A DNA stretch of 64,000 nt. Origin: Lacustribacter sp964460315. Lineage in GTDB: Bacteria; Pseudomonadota; Gammaproteobacteria; Burkholderiales; Burkholderiaceae_A. A model generated the notes under the pieces. That model was not told the DNA's origin. It made no database searches and saw nothing but the letters and a program-made list of their open reading frames with translations. The position numbers and the translations under genes were made by a program. Every line of letters begins with the position of its first letter. Position 1 is the first letter of the stretch. The stretch is from NCBI GenBank assembly GCA_964460315.1, contig CAYWPQ010000003.1:35315-99314 (forward strand), given 5' to 3'. Shown here one piece after another: positions 7,682 through 16,042 of this stretch.

Positions 7682-10600
7682 CTAGTGTACATCGGGCACA
7701 AGCTGTCCTTGACGTAACACGAAGGCCTGACCACCGGCCGTCAAGATCTTGGCCAAAACCTTCGCCAATGGCCTGATCGCTTGAAGCGTGTCCTGGTAGC
7801 TGGCCAGCTGAGATGCATACGCCCCGCGCTCGGAATCCAGCAGCTGCCATTTGAAATCCACAATCCACCATTCCTCGGGGGACTCCCGAACACGCACCAC
7901 TCGATCAGGTCGAATCACCTCGCCTGAGGCCGTCACCCATTCGGCTTCCGCATAGGCCAAGACATCCGCCGAAAAAATCACCGAGCTCACTGCCGATTCA
8001 CGAATCACCTGCAGGGCTGTCATCACCTCGGATCGTGCCTGGCGAGGTAGCGCAAATTCGGCCAGCAATTCGGAGCTTAAGTTTTCTGGTCTCTGCAGAC
8101 CGAACTCCAAAAGCCGGTGCAGTGCTTTGCCCTTTCGAATCGCAAGGCTTTCTGCACGCAACCCGGAATGCAATGAACTCGGCATCGACGAGGCTAAACG
8201 GTCCGAGTGGTGTTGCCCTTGCGTAGGCTTCGGAAAATTCAGGCCGCGCCACTGAAGGGTCTTCTCGGACGCCGCAGGGATGTTGCATTCCGGGGGCATC
8301 CATTCCTCGCAGAATTCAGAGATCTGTTGATACCAGCCGTGATCGGTACCCTTGGCCGCGCTCAACAAAAGAAATTCTTTGGCTCGTGTGATGCCCACAT
8401 AAAGAAGATTGAAGTCTTCATCTTGGGACTGTCGTTGGTCATCGCGAAGTGCGCAAAGCAGCCCTTCGGGAAGCGGGTCCGATCGTTGCCACAGATAGGC
8501 AGACTCAATCCGGTCGCGTGCCTCATTCCAATGCATCAGCCAGCGCAGACCTTTGTCCGTTGGCTCGCGGTCCAGCATGCCGGCCAACACCACCACCCTC
8601 GCCTCGAGCCCTTTGGCGCTGTGAAGTGACGAGAGGCTCACGGCATCGGCTCCCGGCAGCACGCCAAGGCCAGGGGACTCAGTCTCTGGGGCCTCTGACC
8701 AACGTGTGAGTTCCTGAAGAAAACGAGCAAGGCTGGGCAGACGTCCGTGGTCGAGTTCAAGGGCAAGGGCAATCAGGGCCTCGATATTCGCAAGGCACTG
8801 AACACCGCGTGCGCCCGAGAAACGCGCAGCCATTCGATCCATCAGATGGTGTTGATGAATGATGCGGTCGAGCAGATCATGAACGGGAAGCTGGTCCGCC
8901 CAGCTCTGCCACCGGGTGAGCTCGGTGGCCAACCTTTGGACGGCCGAATCGTCTGTTTGCGCAGCATGCTGCCGAAGGCGTTGCAAGAGTGTGGGCTTCG
9001 CCGATGTGGATGAGGGTGCTGCCGATGCCGAGGCGATTGCCACCAGCTGGTCATCCGACAACCCACCGATTGGGCTTTTAAGCACCTGGGCGAGGTCTCG
9101 ATCCGACCAGGGATAGGCCAGAAATCGCAGCAAGGCAATGAGATCTTTGACCTCGGGCTCATGAAGTAGACCTCCCGAACGATCACTCACAAAAGGAATG
9201 CCATGAGACCGAAGAGCGGCCTCGTAGTCGGCCATGTGGGTGCGGGTTCGAGTCAACACTCGAATGTCCGACCAGCGCAAATCCGTATGGTCAGCCCTGA
9301 GCTGCATCAAGGCACGCGCAATCTGTCGGCCCTCAACCTCCCAGCTTGAAGCTTCAGCGTCCGCACAGGCCACAGGAAGGCGTCGAACCCAGCCGGGCAG
9401 CTTCGACAGGGTGCTGTGCTGACGGTACCGGGCGGGTTCCGCCTGACCCAGCATCCGGGGTGCAGCCTGATTGAGAAAATCAACAATCGGCTGGGCACAT
9501 CGCCGCGTGGTGTCTGCCTGCAGGCGAATGGCCTTGAAATGCTTCACCAGCCAATCGCCCGCCAGCTGAAACACCTGGGGGTCGGCGCGTCGAAAACGAT
9601 AGATCGACTGCTTGGGGTCGCCCACCAGAAAGACACGCGGTGCTGAGTCGCTCATGGAATCGGATTGCAGGTACTGACTGAGCCAGTGCTTCAGCATCGA
9701 CCACTGAACAGGATTGGTGTCTTGGAACTCATCCACCAAGATGTGTCGAAAGCGCTGATCCAATCGCGCATGAAAACCAGCGGCGGCCTGGCCTCGAAGC
9801 AGCCGCGACGCCGAAAGCTCAAGCCCAGTGAAGTCAATCTCATGACCGCGAGACATCACCTGATTCAGGCAGCGCTCAAGCGCTTCCGAACATTGCCAGA
9901 CCGCGTCGCGTCTTGCCTCAAAAAGGCGTTGTTCGTTCAGATCGCGCTGACGAATCACCGCCTGAGCGAAATCCTGCAAGGTCTGCTCAATCTCTTGCGC
10001 CCGACTTCCCCAACGCGCTCTGTCTGCGGCCCGAACAAATTTTTTGTCGCCCCACTTCAGCGCAAACCGTCTGGGGGGGCTTTGCGCCAAGGCAACGTCA
10101 AGGTCGAGTTCAGTCAGCAGTGCGCCATTCAGGCGCGACCATACTTCGGAGGCAGGCTCGCTGGCCTGAATGCCCGCGAGCGCCTGATAAAACGCCTCAC
10201 GCCGATCAACGCCCTCATAGGCCGTCGCCAGCAATGCCATGGACTGAGCATGATCTTCAAAGAAACGATGAAGATCGAGTTCGTTGGCGCGAATCGCCTC
10301 ACTCAGCGCCGTGGGGTTTTCAGACCGTGCCACCCATTCACCACAGGCGTGCCATTCAACACGCGCACGAACCCAGGCCTCCATGGCAAGACGCAGGTTG
10401 TGACTGCCAAGAAGGCTTACAAGATCGGCGTAGGGAAGCTTGGCAGCCTCTTGCGTAAAGAACATCTGCCAGGCCTGACGCATGAGCATCCATGACTGAC
10501 GCGACAACGACATGGTGGCCCACCCCGCCAGTGAGACGGGCGCCATGGCCATGAGTTGGACATACCAGCTGTGAAACGTAGAAATGGTGGGCGGCTGCGG

Positions 10601-10927
10601 GTCACGAAGAAATTCGGCGAAGACCCTGGGTGCTCGATCACGAGCTTGAACGAGCGCGTCTCCCGACAGCCCCCACTCTTTGAGCTTGTCTTCGAGTTCT
10701 TTCGGCGAGGCGCTGGCCATCTCCTTCAGATGATCCACCACCCTAGATCTCATTTCGGCTGCAGCTTTATTGGTGAAGGTCAATGCAAGAATCGATCTTG
10801 GCGGTGCGCCCTCCACCAGCGCGCGAGCAATTCGAGACGACAGCAGCCAGGTCTTTCCGCTGCCTGCGCAGGCCTCGACCACAACATGGGACGAGGTGTT
10901 TAAAGCGTCATGAACCGAGAGACTCAC
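7682..10927 (-). CDS. AddA-like UvrD/RecB-type helicase-nuclease
   Basis: A 1081-residue superfamily 1 helicase with a C-terminal nuclease, presumed to resect double-strand DNA ends for RecA. Visible motifs are Walker A ACAGSGKT (19-26), motif Ia LTFTNKAAAEM (about 49-59), Walker B DEFQDT (399-404), motif III GDPKQSIYRFR (436-446), motif V LHSAKGLE and motif VI YVGITRAKE. The C-terminal RecB-like nuclease has RPDRVV and WIVDFKW followed by QLASY. The addB-like gene upstream overlaps it by 4 bases, so the two probably form one complex. It is AddA-type rather than RecB-type because the partner carries an AddB-like nuclease and no recC or recD is present. Confidence 0.85.
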   Translation of the reverse strand: MSLSVHDALNTSSHVVVEACAGSGKTWLLSSRIARALVEGAPPRSILALTFTNKAAAEMRSRVVDHLKEMASASPKELEDKLKEWGLSGDALVQARDRAPRVFAEFLRDPQPPTISTFHSWYVQLMAMAPVSLAGWATMSLSRQSWMLMRQAWQMFFTQEAAKLPYADLVSLLGSHNLRLAMEAWVRARVEWHACGEWVARSENPTALSEAIRANELDLHRFFEDHAQSMALLATAYEGVDRREAFYQALAGIQASEPASEVWSRLNGALLTELDLDVALAQSPPRRFALKWGDKKFVRAADRARWGSRAQEIEQTLQDFAQAVIRQRDLNEQRLFEARRDAVWQCSEALERCLNQVMSRGHEIDFTGLELSASRLLRGQAAAGFHARLDQRFRHILVDEFQDTNPVQWSMLKHWLSQYLQSDSMSDSAPRVFLVGDPKQSIYRFRRADPQVFQLAGDWLVKHFKAIRLQADTTRRCAQPIVDFLNQAAPRMLGQAEPARYRQHSTLSKLPGWVRRLPVACADAEASSWEVEGRQIARALMQLRADHTDLRWSDIRVLTRTRTHMADYEAALRSHGIPFVSDRSGGLLHEPEVKDLIALLRFLAYPWSDRDLAQVLKSPIGGLSDDQLVAIASASAAPSSTSAKPTLLQRLRQHAAQTDDSAVQRLATELTRWQSWADQLPVHDLLDRIIHQHHLMDRMAARFSGARGVQCLANIEALIALALELDHGRLPSLARFLQELTRWSEAPETESPGLGVLPGADAVSLSSLHSAKGLEARVVVLAGMLDREPTDKGLRWLMHWNEARDRIESAYLWQRSDPLPEGLLCALRDDQRQSQDEDFNLLYVGITRAKEFLLLSAAKGTDHGWYQQISEFCEEWMPPECNIPAASEKTLQWRGLNFPKPTQGQHHSDRLASSMPSSLHSGLRAESLAIRKGKALHRLLEFGLQRPENLSSELLAEFALPRQARSEVMTALQVIRESAVSSVIFSADVLAYAEAEWVTASGEVIRPDRVVRVRESPEEWWIVDFKWQLLDSERGAYASQLASYQDTLQAIRPLAKVLAKILTAGGQAFVLRQGQLVPDVH
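7684..7713 (-). promoter_or_regulatory. Candidate ffs promoter
   Basis: A -10-like TACACT at 7689-7684 sits 8 bases before the paired 5' end of the 4.5S RNA at 7676, the right distance for its start site. The -35 region (about 7713-7707) is poor. It overlaps the stop codon of the addA-like gene. Confidence 0.35.
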
Positions 10928-13758
10928 GAGGCGCTCCTCTGCGATGGCTGAGAATCGTGCTGGGAGATCGACTCTGGTGTTGGAGGGGCAGGCTCATCAT
11001 CACGACGACAGATGCCGCGATAATTGCAAAACTCGCAGACCTTCGGGTCATTCAACAGACCCGTGCGCGATATCGGACGCCCATCGGCAATTGACTGAAG
11101 CTGAGTCTCAAGACGATCAAGGGTGGCACCGACCAGATCAGGCAGGGGCTGGCCTGTCACTGCAGCAAGGCCGAGCTCGTACACGCCGTCGTGACGAAGG
11201 CTCACATAGGCGGCATCTTCAGCCACATGGTCGGGGCCAATCAGCCAGGCGTATAGCGCGAGCTGAACATCACGATCACCCGGCTTGACACGGGCTTGAA
11301 GCGCCGACGGGTCAGAGGTCTTGAAGTCAATGAGCTGATGACCTTGGCCTGAACCCTTTGAGTCACCCGAGTCTTTGGTATGAATTTCCCATCGATCGAT
11401 TCGACCCATCAACTCACAGGGTGGGGTCGTAAGAATTTCACGCCTCACCGGCTCCTCGGTCTTAAGCCCCAGCATGGCAGGGCGCTGTGAAAGCCAACGT
11501 GCAAGATGCGGCACCATGGCCCGCGCCTCGGTTTTCAATTTCTGACGAGAGGCTTCGGGTAGGTCGGCACGCAAGGCTTCGCGTGAATGGTTGGCAAAAA
11601 ATGGTGCGCTAAGGCGCATATCAATCGTTTGGTTCAGCCATTCGACCCACTCAGATTCTGTTCTTGAGGAGGCGGTCGCCTCCGAGAGCACCAGGTGAAT
11701 CAAGGAGCCGAGATCGGTGGGCGGTGAGTCGTCGAGAAGATCATCGGGGCCACCCAGGGCAAGCAGGCTTCGCGCAAAAAATTGATATTCGCAGTTGAAC
11801 AACGCCTGCGCCGCAGACACCGACAATTTAGAGGGCAAGGGCTGACACCAGCTGAATGCCGGATCCCCATGCGCCTGAGGTTCCAACGCCAGATTCAGTG
11901 ACTGGTTTGTCAGGTGTGCAGACGCTTCTGACTGAAGCACCGGTGAGTTCGAATCCATGGACAGCAGCCTGACCCAATTGGAAAACTCGGCTGAGTTTTC
12001 AGGTGTTTCGCTCTGAGCCATGAGCACGATTGGCAGCGACAGGGACCAGACGGAGGCGAACTGGGCGAAGGCCTCGGCCTCGAGGCGTTCGGGTGGGTTT
12101 TGGAGTCCCATCTCGGCAAGATGGGCAGGCTCAAAAAACTGCGTCGCGGGGCGCTCGGGAAGCTGATCATGGTCCGCACCAAGAATCATGACCGCCTGGG
12201 GTGGGCGCCAGAGAATTGAGGCCAGCGACATCACGCGGATGGCCGACTCGGACAAGGTCTCGGCGTAACGGGCTCTGGAAAGTTCCCGAGCGAGCATCGA
12301 CTGCCATAACGTTGCCGAGATCAGTGACGCATCGGCCTGCGCTTTCGCCGCGAGTTCTTGCAACATCGCCAGAATGGAATGCCCGGCCGTATCAAGAGCG
12401 AGCACTTCTTCCAGCCCCAGGTTTTCAATTGCACGAAGAAGCTGCAACAGCCATTCACCCAGGGTCTTACGCGACGAGCCAGGTGTTCCCCTGCCAAGCT
12501 GATTTGCCTCCTTCGCAACCCATTGACGAGGAAGAATCTGCTGATCAACAAGGGTATGAAGATCGATCGACACCACACGACCAAAAGCGCGAATGGCGCG
12601 GTCGGCTCGCTCTCGCTCGGTGGGGCCGAAGTCACAGTGGTTTTCCAGCGCCTCTTTGACAAACGGACAATGCATCCACTCCAGCACGCTCTGGGTGGTG
12701 GCGCGCCCCATGAGAAGGTCGTTCAACCCCATGACGGCCGTGGCCACCACCGTGGTGTCCAGTGCCCAGCCATGGCTGTCGCTCAGGGACTCGCCCGCCC
12801 TCTCAAGAAGGGCTCTTACACGCCGCAAAGCCCGACGGTCCAGGGCCACAAGCCCGACAGCCGTCAAACCTGCAGCTCTCCACGCCAATAGCTGTTGGGT
12901 GCAGGCCAAAGCCGTCTCTTCAAGTGATCTTGACTCGATGAGGTGACGTGGGGGAATGGGTTCGGAGGTTTCGCTCGAGGAACTTTGCACAGCGATGGGT
13001 CGCTGGGTCTTCTCCGATATCGGCAAAAGCTCAGATTGAAAAACCCAGATTCGAATCGACGAATCATTCACACCCCAGATCGCTTTTGCCTTCGCCAGTT
13101 CCATGGGCGATGGCGTTTTTCCTGAGCAGAACCAGACCGCACCCTCAAATCCCGCCGTCTTTCGACTACGCATTTGACGGACCCACTCGGGGTGATGGGC
13201 GTGAATCTGACGCACCCATTCGGGCGGGTCCGATGAAATGCGATTGGCCCGGTGCAAGACGGCAAGCGTCGCCATGTCCTCTCGAGCGGCCCAAGCCTGC
13301 AAGACATCGGATGCCGCTTCCCCGAGCCACTCCCATCCCTCAAAAATGTCGACCCAATGACCTGCAAGTTCCAATGCCGCCTTGGACGACCCCCCGAGAG
13401 ATTCGGCAATGCCCCGGAAATCCAAAAGCTGCTGGGCCAGCTGAACCACCCGGCACTCTCTTGGGCGCATCGGCGCGACTTCGGTAAGGTCCTCTGCGGC
13501 ACGCTTGAATCGAAGCAGGGCGTCCTCCAGGGTTCCAAGCCAGGGCATGGGCGCTCCTTGATCACGACCCGGCCAGCCGTTGAGGGCAAAGGTTTTTCTG
13601 AGTGCCTGGGCGGCGAGGGGCGAGTCAACGATCAGGGCAGGACGGGGGCCCGTTTCAGGATGGCGGGCAAGCGCCTCGGCAACCTCGCGAAGGAGGCTTT
13701 CCACCGAGGGGACAGGCTGAGAAACATGGCCGCTGGCTGAAAAAGGTTGGGGGTTCAC
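10924..13758 (-). CDS. AddB-like PD-(D/E)XK nuclease with iron-sulfur cysteines
   Basis: A 944-residue partner of the AddA-like helicase. The N-terminal two thirds resemble an inactivated helicase with no visible Walker A. The C-terminal third has the AddB-type nuclease: SAAQALFNCEYQFFARSLL near residue 645, a GRID segment near 786, LIDFKTSD near 809 and QLALYAWL near 833. Four cysteines that would hold a 4Fe-4S cluster are kept: C656 and the trio C908, C911, C917 (CEFCNYRGIC). The family call is firm as a PD-(D/E)XK nuclease; the AddB name rests on architecture and on pairing with the downstream helicase. Confidence 0.82.
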   Translation of the reverse strand: MNPQPFSASGHVSQPVPSVESLLREVAEALARHPETGPRPALIVDSPLAAQALRKTFALNGWPGRDQGAPMPWLGTLEDALLRFKRAAEDLTEVAPMRPRECRVVQLAQQLLDFRGIAESLGGSSKAALELAGHWVDIFEGWEWLGEAASDVLQAWAAREDMATLAVLHRANRISSDPPEWVRQIHAHHPEWVRQMRSRKTAGFEGAVWFCSGKTPSPMELAKAKAIWGVNDSSIRIWVFQSELLPISEKTQRPIAVQSSSSETSEPIPPRHLIESRSLEETALACTQQLLAWRAAGLTAVGLVALDRRALRRVRALLERAGESLSDSHGWALDTTVVATAVMGLNDLLMGRATTQSVLEWMHCPFVKEALENHCDFGPTERERADRAIRAFGRVVSIDLHTLVDQQILPRQWVAKEANQLGRGTPGSSRKTLGEWLLQLLRAIENLGLEEVLALDTAGHSILAMLQELAAKAQADASLISATLWQSMLARELSRARYAETLSESAIRVMSLASILWRPPQAVMILGADHDQLPERPATQFFEPAHLAEMGLQNPPERLEAEAFAQFASVWSLSLPIVLMAQSETPENSAEFSNWVRLLSMDSNSPVLQSEASAHLTNQSLNLALEPQAHGDPAFSWCQPLPSKLSVSAAQALFNCEYQFFARSLLALGGPDDLLDDSPPTDLGSLIHLVLSEATASSRTESEWVEWLNQTIDMRLSAPFFANHSREALRADLPEASRQKLKTEARAMVPHLARWLSQRPAMLGLKTEEPVRREILTTPPCELMGRIDRWEIHTKDSGDSKGSGQGHQLIDFKTSDPSALQARVKPGDRDVQLALYAWLIGPDHVAEDAAYVSLRHDGVYELGLAAVTGQPLPDLVGATLDRLETQLQSIADGRPISRTGLLNDPKVCEFCNYRGICRRDDEPAPPTPESISQHDSQPSQRSAS

Positions 13759-13775
13759 AAGATTTATGCTATCTT
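13747..13775 (+). promoter_or_regulatory. Candidate trxA promoter
   Basis: A TTGGGG at 13747-13752 and TATCTT at 13770-13775 are separated by 17 bases, about 130 bases upstream of trxA. Both match consensus only in part. The site lies in the divergent gap between the addB-like gene and trxA (13759-13907), in which nothing else stands out. Confidence 0.3.
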
Positions 13776-13907
13776 TTCTCTATTGGGTTAACGGTATCTG
13801 ACACCCAGTGTCGCTCAGCACCTGAGCCCGACCGAAAGTTGTCGACATTCTTTCAAGACCCTTCCCCTTTGATTTCCCGATTCTGACCCTTCGTTACTCA
13901 AGAAACC

Positions 13908-14234
13908 ATGAGCCAATCAGTCCAAGCCGTTTCCGACGCATCCTTTGAAGCCGATGTCCTTAAATCCGACCTGCCCGTCCTTGTTGATTTCTGGGCTGAA
14001 TGGTGCGGGCCCTGCAAAATGATTGGGCCCATTGTCGAGGAGATCGCCGGCGAATACCAAGGCAAGCTCAAGGTGGCCAAGCTCAACGTGGACGAAAACG
14101 CTGCCATTCCGGCCAAGCATGGCATTCGTGGCATTCCCACGCTGATGCTGTTTAAAAACGGTGCCGTGGTGGCCCAGAAAGTTGGCGCCAGCGCAAAGTC
14201 GCAGCTGACCGCTTGGATCGATAGCAACCTTTAA
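13908..14234 (+). CDS. trxA: Thioredoxin 1
   Basis: A 108-residue cytoplasmic dithiol reductant. The redox site WCGPC is at residues 32-36, with the buried acid (VLVDFWAEW) and the cis-proline loop RGIPTLMLFKNG, followed by the usual C-terminal helix. The length is exactly that of classical thioredoxin. It is followed 183 bases later by rho on the same strand, an order shared across many proteobacteria. Confidence 0.97.
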   Translation: MSQSVQAVSDASFEADVLKSDLPVLVDFWAEWCGPCKMIGPIVEEIAGEYQGKLKVAKLNVDENAAIPAKHGIRGIPTLMLFKNGAVVAQKVGASAKSQLTAWIDSNL

Positions 14235-14283
14235 TTGACCACCCTCTAAAACCGAGACCACGCCACATTTAAGCAAGACCCCA

Positions 14284-14309
14284 GGCGAAGTGCGCCATGC
14301 CACTTCGCC
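14284..14309 (+). other. Perfect stem-loop between trxA and rho
   Basis: GGCGAAGTG (14284-14292) and CACTTCGCC (14301-14309) form a perfect 9-bp stem with an 8-base loop. No T-run follows, so it is not a standard intrinsic terminator for trxA. It sits about 110 bases before the rho start and could be part of a rho leader or a transcript-end stabiliser. Confidence 0.5.
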
Positions 14310-14417
14310 AAGATTCTTCAGGCGGCCTCCGTCGGTCGCTTCCAACCCAAAACCCATTGACCCGTCATCGCCAGTACAACCTGGTCCCCTTCATCACAAC
14401 ACTGTCTCTGACCATCC

Positions 14418-15674
14418 ATGCATCTTTCTGAACTAAAAGCACTTCACGTCACCCCACTGGTCGAGCTCGCCATGAGCCTTGAGATCGACAATGCGAGCCG
14501 CCTGCGCAAGCAAGAGCTCATGTTCGCCATCCTAAAAAAGAAGGCGAAACTTGGCGAACAGATCTTCGGTGATGGCGTTTTAGAAGTCCTGCCCGACGGC
14601 TTTGGATTTCTTCGCTCGCCGGAATCCTCTTACCTGGCCAGCACCGACGACATCTATCTTTCGCCTTCCCAGATTCGACGCTTCAACCTTCACACCGGCG
14701 ACTCGGTCGAAGGCGAGGTCCGCACCCCCAAAGAGGGAGAGCGCTACTTTGCTCTGGTGAAGGTCGACAAGATCAATGGTCAAAGCCCTGAGGCCTCGAA
14801 AAACAAGATCCTCTTTGAGAACCTCACGCCTCTCTTTCCTGACGAACCGCTCAAGCTTGAGCGCGACATGAAGGGTGAAGAAAACATCACTGGTCGTGTG
14901 ATCGACATGATCGCCCCCATCGGCAAAGGCCAGCGCGGTTTGCTGGTGGCCTCGCCCAAGAGCGGCAAGACGGTGATGATGCAGCATATTGCCCACGCGA
15001 TCACGACCAACCACCCCGAGGTGGTGCTGATTGTTCTTCTGATTGATGAGCGCCCCGAAGAGGTCACCGAGATGCAGCGTTCGGTGCGCGGCGAAGTGGT
15101 GGCATCCACCTTCGATGAGCCGGCCACCCGACACGTGCAAGTCGCCGAGATGGTGATTGAAAAAGCCAAACGCCTAGTCGAGCACAAGAAAGATGTGGTG
15201 ATCCTTCTGGATTCCATCACCCGACTGGCTCGTGCCTACAACACTGTAGTCCCAACCTCGGGCAAGGTGCTCACCGGGGGTGTGGATGCCAACGCGCTGC
15301 ACCGTCCCAAACGCTTTTTCGGTGCCGCAAGAAATATTGAAGAAGGTGGATCGCTCACGATTATCGCCACCGCACTCACCGACACCGGCAGCCGCATGGA
15401 TGAAGTGATTTACGAGGAGTTCAAAGGAACCGGCAACATGGAGGTGCACCTTGCTCGTCGTCTGGCCGAAAAACGGGTCTACCCCGCCATCAACATCAAC
15501 CCGTCAGGCACCCGTCGCGAGGAGCTCCTGATCAAGCCCGATGTTCTTCAAAAGATCTGGATTCTGCGCAAGCTGCTCCACGATATGGACGAACTTCAGG
15601 CCATGGAATTCCTGCTCGACAAAATGAAGCAGACCAAGAACAACGCCGAATTCTTCGACATGATGAAGCGGTAG
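14418..15674 (+). CDS. rho: Transcription termination factor Rho
   Basis: Hexameric RNA-dependent ATPase that ends transcription. The 418 residues give the typical length. The N-terminal RNA-binding domain includes GFGFLRSPESSYLASTDDIY (61-80), the primary-site OB fold. The motor has the P-loop ASPKSGKT (178-185), followed by the LIDERPEEVTEM segment (Walker B region), LDSITRLARAYN and the Q/R-loop region. There is no N-terminal insertion of the kind seen in actinobacterial Rho. Confidence 0.98.
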   Translation: MHLSELKALHVTPLVELAMSLEIDNASRLRKQELMFAILKKKAKLGEQIFGDGVLEVLPDGFGFLRSPESSYLASTDDIYLSPSQIRRFNLHTGDSVEGEVRTPKEGERYFALVKVDKINGQSPEASKNKILFENLTPLFPDEPLKLERDMKGEENITGRVIDMIAPIGKGQRGLLVASPKSGKTVMMQHIAHAITTNHPEVVLIVLLIDERPEEVTEMQRSVRGEVVASTFDEPATRHVQVAEMVIEKAKRLVEHKKDVVILLDSITRLARAYNTVVPTSGKVLTGGVDANALHRPKRFFGAARNIEEGGSLTIIATALTDTGSRMDEVIYEEFKGTGNMEVHLARRLAEKRVYPAININPSGTRREELLIKPDVLQKIWILRKLLHDMDELQAMEFLLDKMKQTKNNAEFFDMMKR

Positions 15675-15682
15675 TTTTTTGT

Positions 15683-15688
15683 TATAAT
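15683..15688 (+). promoter_or_regulatory. Candidate rpmE2 promoter -10 element
   Basis: A perfect TATAAT lies 9 bases after the rho stop codon and about 69 bases before the L31 start. The best -35 look-alike, TCGACA at 15655-15660, is 22 bases upstream, which is too far, so only the -10 is convincing. Confidence 0.45.
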
Positions 15689-15756
15689 TCAAAGGTTTAG
15701 GCACGTAGCACTGCACATTCAGCGGCGCCGGCGACCGGCTCATAAGGAAAAGACCC

Positions 15757-16026
15757 ATGAAAGAAGGCATTCACCCCAACTACCGCGAAGTCGTGTTCCT
15801 CGACTTGTCGAACGACTTCAAATTCATCACCCGCTCCACGGTTCAGACCAAAGAAACCGTGAAATGGACGGACGGCAAAGAGTATCCGCTCTATAAGCTT
15901 GATACCAGTTCAGAGTCGCATCCCTTTTTCACGGGCAAGCAAAAACTGGTCGACACCGCGGGTCGTGTCGAAAAGTTCCGCCAGAAATTCGGTGCGAAGA
16001 CCGGAAAGAGCACCGCCAAGGCCTAA
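15757..16026 (+). CDS. rpmE2: Large ribosomal subunit protein bL31, type B (zinc-free)
   Basis: An 89-residue L31 paralogue of the C-minus type: MKEGIHPNYREVVFLDLSN at the start, FKFITRSTVQTKETV, then a basic C-terminal tail. It contains no cysteine, so it lacks the CxxC zinc site of type A L31 and should work without zinc. Type B L31 after rho is usual in betaproteobacteria. A GGAAAAG ribosome site precedes the ATG. Confidence 0.95.
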   Translation: MKEGIHPNYREVVFLDLSNDFKFITRSTVQTKETVKWTDGKEYPLYKLDTSSESHPFFTGKQKLVDTAGRVEKFRQKFGAKTGKSTAKA

Positions 16027-16042
16027 AGAAACCCTCAAAGCC

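Noticed and set aside
13898..14357. Minus-strand open frames opposite trxA
   Set aside because: They are complements of the thioredoxin reading frame with no independent support.
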